Source of the DNA: Odontesthes bonariensis
Lineage: Eukaryota; Chordata; Actinopteri; Atheriniformes; Atherinopsidae
Length of the DNA: 64,000 bases
Direction: 5' to 3'
Assembly (NCBI RefSeq): GCF_027942865.1
Contig: NC_134528.1
Coordinates: 8,551,586-8,615,585 of the forward strand
Of the stretch, positions 53,990 through 64,000 are shown piece after piece. Below the pieces are notes generated by a model. It ran no database searches and was not told the DNA's origin. It saw only the letters and a list, made by a program, of their open reading frames with translations. Numbering within the stretch: the first letter of the stretch is position 1; every line of letters starts with the position of its first letter. The translations under genes were made by a program, and so were the position numbers.

Positions 53990-56954
53990 ACCTAGCCTAA
54001 CTTTGCAGTTTGATTATCTTACAATTTAAATAAAAAACCAAGGGTTTTTTTCTTTTAAACAATGACTTTTTACCTTCTCCTGAACTATTTAGTCTTCAAA
54101 TAATGTGCAATATAAACGAATCTGCAAAAAATATATATATAACAGATGTTCAGGCACGTGAAAACATGAGAGCATGCATTGTTGTAGAGATTATGATGTC
54201 ATGTACTGGATTTTGTCTGACCTCTGTGTTAGTGCAAAGCTTATGTGATGCATGGTGGGGGAGCAGAGTTGAGGCCATGGCTCTGTGGTTTATAGGTGTA
54301 GATTTCCCGTGTGGAACCGTTGGTCTACAGGTAGACATATTCTCTTCTCATGTGTTTCTGTTGTTTTTGTATCTTTCTCTCATCAGTTTAACATTAGATG
54401 AATAAATATATGAATAGCTTTGAACACAAATTAACCCGTCAGTCAGATTGCAGACCCTCCCACATCCAACTTCGGTTTATATAGCATTTATACGACCTTC
54501 AAGTCAACAAGCAAAAACAAAAGAAAAGAAAAAAAAATGGAAATAATTCGTGGATCATCTCGGCAGTTAACCTGTAAACACCTGCATGCGTTTGTGGACA
54601 TGCACACCTGTATACTCATTTAGATGTATTGGAAAAAGTCACCTAATAACTTACTTTGTGTTTCATTTATCAACAGTATTGATGTCAAATGTGAATATTG
54701 TCAATGGAGATTGTGGAGAAATGTTTGGAAACTGACAAAACATTTAGATTTTGTTTTTCGCTTTTATTTATTTTATATTTTTAAAATTTTGTCTACCAAT
54801 GTTGTTTCTTTACATGTAACAATTTTAACAAAACCCAGTCTGGTTTTTAAATCATAAAAGGTGTCTGTGTTTTAAAATGAGGCTCATCGACGTTTTTGTT
54901 GGCTCTGCTGGATTTTTATTAAGGAAACATGCTTGAATGTCTTCAAATAGCATTGTAACGAAAGACTTTAATTCATATGAATTTACGCAGAACATACATG
55001 TGATTAGAGTTTGGTAAAGTCAGTTTTCTGTCCAATTTAAACGTTTTTGTGGGTAAACAATCTAATATCCATCTCCTGCCTTAAAGGACTTCACAGCAAA
55101 AGAAACCACATTATTATTATTATTATTATTATCTTACTTCTGGGTAAACCACGAATGCTCATGCTAATTCTAGTCAAAAAGACTAGAAAATAGCTAAATG
55201 AATGCAGTACAGTTATGATTGTCCTCACAATGTGTTGATGCCACAATTGGTGGCAATTCCACCAGCTTTCATGGCTCCAACTCCAACTGTGCCTGAGAGA
55301 TTTAGTGTCATGTTAACTGTTCAAGTTGTGATTTTCACCTGTAAAATGCACGACAGGCTTATTAGATGTTTAATGTGAAGTTGTACATTAGAATTGCATG
55401 TAGAGATGGTAAAAGAAAGACTTTTTAATGGAAAAATAAGTGCCTTTGCTGGGGTTTTTTCTGTAAAAATGTGCAGTTTGCTGCTTTTTTCCCAGAGCTT
55501 TTGTGTTGTCTCTGAGCTCTAAGGTTATTTTCTGAATTCTTAAAAGTCATTTTTAATTTAAAGCAGGCATGTAAAATTGGATAACTGACAGCAGTTGTAA
55601 TGTAATACTAATATTTTTCTGTCTCTGAAACATTTTCTGATCCCACAGTACCACAGAGTCGTTTGAAAAACTAAACTATCTGCATATCTGTCTAGACTAA
55701 GGTATGTAACGCCGATGATTTTGGGACAATATGTCACAAAAAATGCACAAATCAGATGTAAGACATGTTTTAAATTGTTTATATTTGGGATTAATTCACA
55801 AAGGCTGAAGGATTTTTGAGGTAAAAGATATTTTATATGGAAAGAAAATCATACAATCCCTTTAGTTTCCCTGAACACATTCTGCCCCTGAAAATCTGAT
55901 TGTTGTTCATTAATACTGCAACAATCTATTCTAAAAGTAACTGATAACTGTGACTTTTTTTATGTAATAGATGTTAACAACAGTTTTTAAAGAAGCATTC
56001 AAATAAAAATACTTTTACTTTTTAAATCTACCTCTACCGGAGCACAGCTTGTTGCTGTACCCACAACAGACGGTGACGTCTCGGGGTCGCTGCAGCCATG
56101 TGAGAAGCGAAACCACCAGAGGTCACAAAAAACAACTTTTTTTCCAGGGGCAGCCACCCTAAAGTGAGAGAACACAAGTATTCCAAACAAAAATGTAGAA
56201 AATCAAAACTAAAAACACAAATAATACATAAAAACCATATAGCACTGAGTTAATTTATGCTATCTATGGATGATTGGATTGAACAGTGTGAAAGATCAGT
56301 AAAAATCACTGCTTCTTTCTACATATAGAAGGGAAAAGGTCTCAATAAGTGTCAAACTTTCTGACATAAAACATCTATTCTCATCATCAAGACAGTGACC
56401 AATACCAACCTCACTGATGTATCTTGTTTTCATATCATTTGTTCATTTTGAACAAATAATACAAGAAAATGTCACCAGAGTTTGTCACTGCGTTTCTCAT
56501 TTACAGTATGAGACACTTTATTGTCCCCGCAGGGTCATTCGTGCACTCCAGGTGCTGCACATTGAGCAACCAACTAATTGTTGACATTTCACACTGATTT
56601 GACTTCAAATTTGTAGATTTTACTTCGAGCTTATTTATAACTTTTAACTTCTGAGAGTTTGCTCAACTTATAAGATATAAACCAACACAACTAGCAAACC
56701 ATACACTTTTACACCAAAATGTAGAATGACTGAAGTTGATGGACTCCCTTCCCATTGCTGGAAGCAACATGGTGCCCTGAGTGTGCTTGCTTCAGATGTT
56801 ATAATAGGAGGCTATCCTGTATGGAGCACAGTTTCTGATAAGCATGCTTTCTGAGGAAATAAATTGATAAAAACTGTCGGAGCCGTGAGAAACCGCCCTA
56901 CTGGGACAAAAACCACTTGCTTACAGTTACCTACATCAACCAAACAAACTTTTA

Positions 56955-58207
56955 ACAACATTTAGTCTTGACCTGTCCCTTATTTCTCTCCATTTCCTTC
57001 CAAACAGCCAGACTTTCTTATAATCTTTCAAAGTGGACTTGAGCAATAGTTATTCAGGCTTTCTGAAGGACTTTCAAAGTTTTTCTTTGCGGCTTTTTCA
57101 CTCATTTTTAGTCCAGTCCTTATACCTGACCATTTTCAGAGGAATGTCTTTTTTTGTGTTTTGTTTGTTTAAACCACTTAACTCTGACCTATGAATCATT
57201 CAAGAATAAAAAAGGCCCCTAACTCAAGGGATGAACCAGTGTTGTGTACATAACAAACAGCTTAGCGGTGAGCCTATCTTAAATTCTATCTTTAGGCACT
57301 TTGTTCCCAGCAGCCTGTCACAGAGACACATCATTTGTTCCCATTTCTTTAGTTGCATCTATGAAAAACAGCAAAGATAGCACAGTCTGACAGACAGAAA
57401 ACAGGATTTCTGCAGCAACAAGGTGATTCCCAAAGAGCTGTTAGCTGAAAACTTGGCATATCTCAGCATGGTGTGCAGTGTGTCCTTAAAACATTTGAGG
57501 AAACTGGACAAGTGGAGGACAGAAGAAGAAGTGTCAGGCCTAAAGAACTATCTACAGCAGATGAACAGGATCTGAAAGTGATGTCCTTAAGAAAGAGGAA
57601 AAACTCCAGCAAAGACCTGACACAGGAGCTGAGAGATGCATCTGGACCTTCAGCTGATCCATCTGCTGTTGGCCCAAGCCTCATCAGAAATGGGCTCCAT
57701 GGAAGGGTGGCTGTCAGGAAGCCGTTCTTAAGGAAGGGAAACAGGGAGAAAAGGCTGAGCTGTGCCAAAGGACACAAGAAGTGGGCTGAAAATCAGTGGC
57801 AGCAGGTCTGATGGAGGGATGAATCCTCCCCAGAGCCCGGAGCTCAACATTACTGAAGCAGTGTGGGATCATGTTGGCAGAGAACGGAACAAAAGGCAGC
57901 CCACATCCAAAGAAGAGCTTTGGGATGTCCTTCAAGAAGCCTGGAGAACTATTCCTGAAGACTCCTTAAAGAAAGGACAGAAAGCTCGTCTGAGAGGGTT
58001 CAGGCTGTGTTGGAGAATAAAGGAGCTCATAACAGATACTGAATTTCATCTTGTTAGAATTGTACAAACTCTGTTTTTAACCTTTTTTACCGTGTTTACA
58101 TTTATGTTTGCACATGTTTAATAAAAGGCTGCACCTATTTACTGCTTTCCCAGGTAATTTATCAGGAAATGAGGGTGGGGATCAAGACTTTTGCACAGTA
58201 TTGTACT
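56955..58207 (+). mobile_element. Tc1-like element, internally deleted, copy 4 (longest)
   Basis: The only copy on the plus strand. The N-terminal remnant is 57473-57811 and the C-terminal remnant 57762-58121, with the same junction as copies 1 and 3. The right end GATCAAGACTTTTGCACAGT is at about 58180-58199. The left end (TTTAGTCTTGACC near 56961) is worn. At about 1.25 kb it best shows the structure before secondary losses. Confidence 0.87.
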
Positions 58208-58329
58208 TAAGTGAAGTACTTCCAATTTCCAGTGAGGTGCAGTATCAGTTTAAAGCAGCTGCCGTGGACACACAGAACTGCTGTTACATGATCAGCTCTC
58301 TTTTCGAGAACTGTACATAGTGTCCACAT

Positions 58330-58552
58330 TTTCAGCTCATTATTTAGAACCGCCATAGGCGTGGCTGGGCTCTTTGCCTGCGTACCAGCATCTCACCCTC
58401 CTGTCTCCGCCCACGGTGGACGCTGATGGTCCATGACGAGCAAACCGACGGACGGACGGCCGCTGTTGGTCGGGCAGTCATCGAGGAGCGACCCTGTGAG
58501 GAGCAGTCACACCGGGACCGGACCTACACTATCTGCGCAAAACAGGCGAGTG
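58330..58552 (+). promoter_or_regulatory. CpG-rich segment with possible first coding exon of an unidentified gene
   Basis: Within AT-rich flanks, 58370-58550 is rich in CpG and has a GC-box-like CCGCCCACG. An ATG at 58433 opens a frame (MTSKPTDGRPLLVGQSSRSD...) that could splice at CAG|GCGAGT, a GC-type donor, at about 58545. Read through, the frame stops at 58636. I do not recognise the protein, and no partner exon was identified before the window ends. Confidence 0.3.
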
Positions 58553-58999
58553 GAAACAGCTTGTGTGTTTAAAAATGGTGACAAATTCACGGAAGAGGCT
58601 GGTGGTATGGTCGCTTCCGATTTGCTGTGGAAGTGATGTTCATTGTTTATCTGTCAGCGTGGGATTTCATTGACGGGATCAGCGGAAATTAAAGGAAACG
58701 TGGCGCGTTTGGAAAAATGATCAAAAATGAGCGAATGACACTCAGTCCAGTCTGACCTTTCCGGGCTGTGGTGAGGTTTGGGCTGTGTATCCGGGTTATT
58801 TTGCGTAAAATAGTACTTAAATAGTGACGAGTTTCCACGTGTGTGTGAGTGGAAAATCGCCTGTGCTTTAATGCAAATTAAATGTGGACAGAGTAAATAT
58901 TTAAGGCTCATAACGCACAGTGTGCGCTGCTTGATCCAGAGTAAGCAACCCTCCCATCCTGCCATGGGCTGTCCCATATGAAAGATCAGCAGCTTAGCT

Positions 59000-61900
59000 T
59001 CACCTTTATATACAATTAAAGACCATAAATCATAAATGCAGTGTATTGCCCCCCAGGAGAAATTAATAGACGTACAAGCGCGCTTGCAGCATGTGCAGAG
59101 TGCATGAAGAAAACAGGATGTCTTAAGCTGCTTTGTTGCTCATGTTTCTCAGATGAGTGAGGCCCTAGTTTCCCCCCAGTGATCCAGTTCATTCTCAATA
59201 TATAGAGGGGGAAATTTAGCATTTTGGTTCACATAAACCATAAATAATCATAAATTTCAAAGCCGATAATCATTTTTAAGATGAAGATATTGGCAAATGT
59301 TTTCAATTGCTATTATACTGTATTACGGTCTGTTGAGCATTAACTTCTGAGTCACAGAGCAAACCAACCATTTCAAAACTTGAATAGCACAGAAGGGGGT
59401 TTGTTGACACTTTCTGAACAGAAATAGAAATAGACTGCACGTCTTTAACGAGCTACATTTAATTAAAAATGGTTCAAAGACAAACTATGAAAATTCAAGT
59501 GAGACATCAGTAGCTGTCGTATACAGACATTAAGCGTCTTTGTGCACCCTATCTTTCTACATGAAAATAAATACTTACCAAAATGCTCAACTTTTAATTA
59601 AAACATGTTTAGTAAGAGAGGTTTATATTTTATACACGACAGTAAAACTATCAACGGGTGAAGTAACTGATTATCTTGTTAAAGTAGCACCTGTTAGTGA
59701 GTGTAAATACAGTCGGCTCTAATATATCATCTCATATCTATCTCTAAGCACAAAGATATCAGAAGGAATCATGTGGCAATAAGAGGAGGTGGTCAGGTGT
59801 GGTTAGTCAGTCATCTTAATGTGGACATGAGGTGTGTGTCCAGGCATTCCCAAATGTTAATTTGACACAAACTGTACCATTTATCTAGCTTCACTCAGGA
59901 AATGATCCAAACATCCCATCTAAGCAATGATCCCCTGATTTCCTCTTACGTCAGAAGGTTGTCAAAAGCACCCCGACATATACTGCGGTTTTGAGGCTGA
60001 TGCCCATTTGTAGAAATTCTAAAGTTGATACGCCGGTCAATGTTATTTTTATGCATAGAAACTGTGTCAGAGTTATTTTAAAAAGGGGAATATTATGAGG
60101 TCAGTGCTTATTATCTCTGAAAAAAGGCATTTCACAAACAAGAAGACACTTGATTTCACCCAAACATTTGCCTGGTCTCTGCTACATGATCTGTACGGTG
60201 CTAAGATTATTGTAGAGTCTGAGAAACTCTGCTGGAGAGTTTACTTTTTCTGCTTTTTGTTCTGGAAAAAAACTGCTTTTCATATCAACAGATATGTGCT
60301 ACAACATATCTGGGATAGGCCAGAATTATTATATCAGTGAGGCTCTTTTTCTGTTAAATTCCGTTTAGTATATATATTAGTGCTCCGCTGGGTCAGTGTG
60401 ATGACATCACATGACCACATGTAATGTTTTGTGGATCGTATAAGCATTGTTTTCATAATAATGTATATTTGGCAGTGAAAATACAGATATAACTCCTAAA
60501 ATCAAACCACTATATCAGCCGGAATCCAATCAAATATGCTCTTAAAAAGAGAAAAAAATATAATATTGAAATATTGTTTGTCCAAGGCAATAACGCATGA
60601 GTTTTGAGTTTACGGAAACAAAAAGAATGCTTTAATATCAAATACCTGATCAAATTCGGTGTGTTTCAGGTTGTGAACTAATTTGAGCTTATTGTCTTGA
60701 GCACTGAACTTTGTATTCTGAGCAGAGAGCATGTCATTTAGTTTTGAACTTTGAATTTTGATTTGTAGATTAATTTAAAACGCTGAAATCCTGAAAATGA
60801 TGTAAAAAAACTGAGTCAAAGCTGTTAAACTTTATTTTGATGTTTTATGCAGGTGTCCACTTTGGCCACAGAGGACACAGGACTTATATTCTTGGTAAAA
60901 TAATCGTAGAAGATGTTGCTCGGCTCAGTAGTTGGTATATGTGGAAATAGTTTTGAGTGTCTTTGGGGTTTTCTTTTACAGGCACATTAGCACAGAGGGC
61001 CATTCATTCATTGGTTTTCACATGCTCATGTTAGTCTTGTGCTACCAGATTGTCTTCGTATTCCCGCTGGCATATTTGACCTAAGATTCGTCAGACCTCT
61101 TTTTTTGTTAATGTTGAATTGCAGGAATAAAGTCTTGTATGTCCAGTCATTTTCTGTTTTTTAAATGCTGATACGTGATGGCCTTACACAGGAAATGTGC
61201 TCGACATGCTGTAGTCTCTGGGGGTTTACGTACTGTAAAGAAGATTTGAAAGAAAATAGAGGGTTTAACTTGTGATTTTGAAGTTCTCTACACATTAAGT
61301 CAGTAATATGCACTTAATTTGATGAAATTTGAAGAAAATAAATACTTTACTTTTCTGTTTTTCTCTTAATTTATGTTTATGTTTATGCATTTGGCAGACG
61401 CTGGCAGAAATCACTGCCGTTAATCCACCTGTTTGCTAAGTGTTTTGGAAAAATACCAAATACCAAAGAACCAACCACTCAAAACAATGCTGCATCTAAT
61501 TTTCTAACAAGGATGGATTTACGAGCAAAGACTTGTCAGAGCAGTCTGTTCCTGAAACAGGGTGAACTTTCTTTGATTAGTTCTGCTTGTCCCCAGCTAA
61601 AAGCTGCTCTCAGCAGCTTTGTGAAAAGCTCTTAAAAGGAAACTTGTCGTCCCATTTCAGAGGCTCCGGGAGGTGAGATTACGTCCAGTGGAACATTTGT
61701 TATCAGGAATCCAAATATCCAGAATAGACTTCTGTTAGAAAAGGGATGAAAAGGCTCGGCATCCTATGCAAGACTAAATTAAAGGGCATTTTTTAAAAAG
61801 TATTTCTATATTTATTAGCTGTGTTCAACATATCTTTTTCCCCTTAATGCCCCCCCCCCCCCGGTCAGTAGATCATAGTTTCACTGACCCCTCTTGTCTT

Positions 61901-62400
61901 TTACCTGACCATAGAACAGAAGACACTTTCACATTAAGATGTTAGGCCTTTAAAGACTCACTCTGACAGTTATTAACCCCTTTAAACACTCACCAGGGTT
62001 CCTGAAAATGATACATTTCAAAGTTTTTAACCACCAAACTTAGAAAAAACAAAACAACAACAAAAAAAACTTAGAGTTTCCAACTCTTCTTGCCCTCTGA
62101 GATACCTCTCAGATGGAAACTTTGGAGCTAGAAGAGCTTTAAAAAGCCTGGATGTCCACAGCTGTGGGGATTCGCTCATTCGGCCTTGCTTTTACTTTCT
62201 TCTCCACCTAGATTGTGCTAACTTCTCGTTGCTTGCTGACTTGTTTCGTCAGTTCCTTGCAGCACAGCTCCACCTCACATGTAGGCGGGGTTAGTTCCTG
62301 AAAATAATCTGCATACAATAAACAGACTGTCTCCCCTTCCTGAGGATGAGGAGGGTACTCCACTAACCCTGGCCATAGCATCGATGGCTGCTTTTTCTCA
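59000..62400. other. Distal region without recognised gene
   Basis: AT-rich sequence with short ORFs only. A repeat scrap (61370-61400, TTTATGCATTTGGCAGACGCT) and a poly(C) run are visible. An 82-codon minus-strand frame (62456-62208) overlaps the hAT edge and is discussed separately. Confidence 0.55.
61850..61862. repeat. Poly(C) run
   Basis: Thirteen consecutive C. A homopolymer of this length is error-prone in assembly. Confidence 0.85.
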
Positions 62401-62416
62401 CGATATACCGTGTAAC

Positions 62417-63565
62417 CAGCGGCGTCGAACAGGGGGGAAAAGTCAGACTGATTCACAGGGTCCAGCCAACAGGGGGGGCCCCTGGGAGGGCCCCCAAGGG
62501 AAATTTTCTCCTTCTTTCGTTTTTTAAAAATTATTTTTTAAATAATGGCAATATATATTGGTAATTTATGCAAATCCAATGTTCTCTGGAAATACATCTG
62601 TTGAAATGTATATCCCAGCCTGAAAATAGGCTATAATCTATATCAGACACCCCCATTATCAGTGCGCATTGGTTTAGTCCGCCCCCTCTGGCGGACTTTT
62701 GATTGTACATGCGCAATAAATTTCCCTCACTTCATCATCAAAACGGTGTATAACTGAAAACAGTAGTGAGATATTTAACCAGGTCTTCTCTTTAACACCT
62801 GCCCTGTCCGGGGGTTCAGTCAATGAGCTTGTCAGTAGTTTTAATGCTAAAATGTTAAAGGTAGGGTAGGAGATCCTGGATTTTGAGTCCAGCGAAGCTG
62901 CATTTTGAAAATACACAGGTCAAAAGTCCCAACCCCTTTATTCAGACTTTTCCCTCGAAGCCACGCCTCTAGAGTACATGAACGCGCAATGCTTGTTCAC
63001 GAGCACGAAGGTGCACGAGCGCGGTTCTGACAGCAAGCATCGATCATTGCCGTATTTAGTATATGCTAACTATACGTTTAATAATGCTAGGTGCTAGCCA
63101 AGCTGGCTCTAGTTTAGCTTCCTGCCAAGCTTCTGGACGCGTAATTCGTTCACGGAGCAGGGTACGCGCACAGGGGGGGGGAGGGGGAGGGAGGAGCAGA
63201 TTGCAGTTTGATAGACAGCATCAGTATCCAATCATTGTGAACGGTCCGTTCAGTAGGATTGGATAGTGTTTTTCCTGGATTGTTCGTTCTGGAGGCCACT
63301 AAAACTTTTAATTTTATTGGTTGCAATGGGGGTGTGAAAAGTATTTCAAGCAGTATGTAAATAAATGCTCCAGATAAAGAACCTCTACCCCACCTTTAAA
63401 TGTTATGGATGCTACTATTAAGGTGAAGGTTATCTCTGGAAGGAAGAAGTCTCCATGGCGAAATTCCACACTGGTGAAAAATGGGATTACCCATTTTTTT
63501 TTTTTGGGGGGGGGGTCCATGGTAGTGGTTGTTCCTGGGGCCCCAAATTTGGTGCTACGCCCCTG
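62417..63565. mobile_element. hAT-type non-autonomous element with 8-bp target duplication
   Basis: It is flanked by a perfect 8-bp repeat, CGTGTAAC (62409-62416 and 63566-63573). The ends are CAGCGGCGTCG and, inverted, CAGGGGCGTAG, followed by G/C-rich subterminal blocks on both sides (62461-62497, 63537-63544). An 8-bp duplication and CAG(N)GGCGT ends are hallmarks of hAT elements. No transposase ORF. About 545 bp of its 1149 bp is a second, nested element. Confidence 0.88.
62855..63399. mobile_element. TTAA-flanked element nested in the hAT element
   Basis: It starts TTAAAGGTAGGGTAGGAGAT and ends with the inverted CTCTACCCCACCTTTAA, with TTAA at each edge. The interior holds CpG-rich patches and a G-run (63172-63196). 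It was inserted after the surrounding hAT element, so it is the younger of the two. Confidence 0.8.
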
Positions 63566-64000
63566 CGTGTAACACATAAAATATATCACCTGATAAGGTT
63601 AAAACTTGATTTTTAGTGGAAGAAGACTTTAATTTCATACAGTTTATATAGAGCAGCTATCCAATACAGAGAAAGTAGCCATTTAGAGAAGTTTGGAAAT
63701 ATAGTATTCATCCCCAGAAAAAGAATATTGCCTTTAAGAGCTCGGATTTGGTGGCCTCTGGATTTTCTACTTTCATTTATACTCAATCACATCCATTTGA
63801 TGCTCACATTTCACTTGAAAAACATTATAGCTGACATTTGTGTTCTTAATTGGTCAACGTGAAATAATAGACTTATTCTTGGACATCATGAACAATAAAA
63901 TCACAGTATGTGTGCGACCCATAACTAGTTATATATTGTTATTCTGACATGTCCTATGTTTGTGTTGTGTCTTAAGGATGAACGTGCAGCAAAACGTGCA

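Noticed and set aside
62208-63589. Active transposase
   Set aside because: No ORF long enough for a hAT or piggyBac transposase; only termini and short frames are present.

Overview
The window is eukaryotic and almost certainly from a ray-finned fish, probably a percomorph. Genes are split into short exons with GT-AG introns. Their protein products match vertebrate families end to end. The introns and spacers are full of repeat types common in teleosts: Tc1-like elements with an inactivating deletion, hAT and TTAA-flanked miniature elements, and L2-like LINE 3' tails. The species cannot be fixed from the sequence.

Three protein genes can be assembled exon by exon, and each gives an intact reading frame. 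(1) adam8-like, minus strand, 21769 to 6364: 22 coding exons, 833 residues. It is a membrane metalloprotease-disintegrin with an intact HEMGHNFGLSHD zinc site and a proline-rich tail. (2) tubgcp2, minus strand, 38959 to 24241: 17 coding exons, 881 residues, a gamma-tubulin complex component. (3) kctd2-like, plus strand, 40845 to 49755: 6 coding exons, 271 residues, a BTB adaptor of the KCTD2/5/17 group. adam8 and tubgcp2 lie tail-to-head in the same direction, as they do in mammals. tubgcp2 and kctd2 are divergent, with their starts 1.9 kb apart.

Layout: 1-6363 has no recognisable gene, though part may be adam8 3' UTR. 6364-21769 is adam8. 21770-24240 is a spacer with a CpG-rich adam8 promoter. 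24241-38959 is tubgcp2. 38960-40844 is the divergent promoter region. 40845 to about 51770 is kctd2 with a long 3' UTR. From about 51.8 kb to 64 kb there is mostly mobile-element debris, with a possible CpG-rich first exon at 58.3-58.55 kb.

The three genes share no pathway: extracellular proteolysis and adhesion, microtubule nucleation, and ubiquitin-ligase/G-protein regulation. The most interesting content is the mobile-element layer. Four Tc1-like copies share one internal deletion. There is an 847-bp near-perfect palindrome with TTAA ends inside a tubgcp2 intron. A hAT-type element has a perfect 8-bp target duplication and a second TTAA element nested inside it. There is also an unnamed dispersed repeat present in four copies. 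I found no convincing new multigene system.
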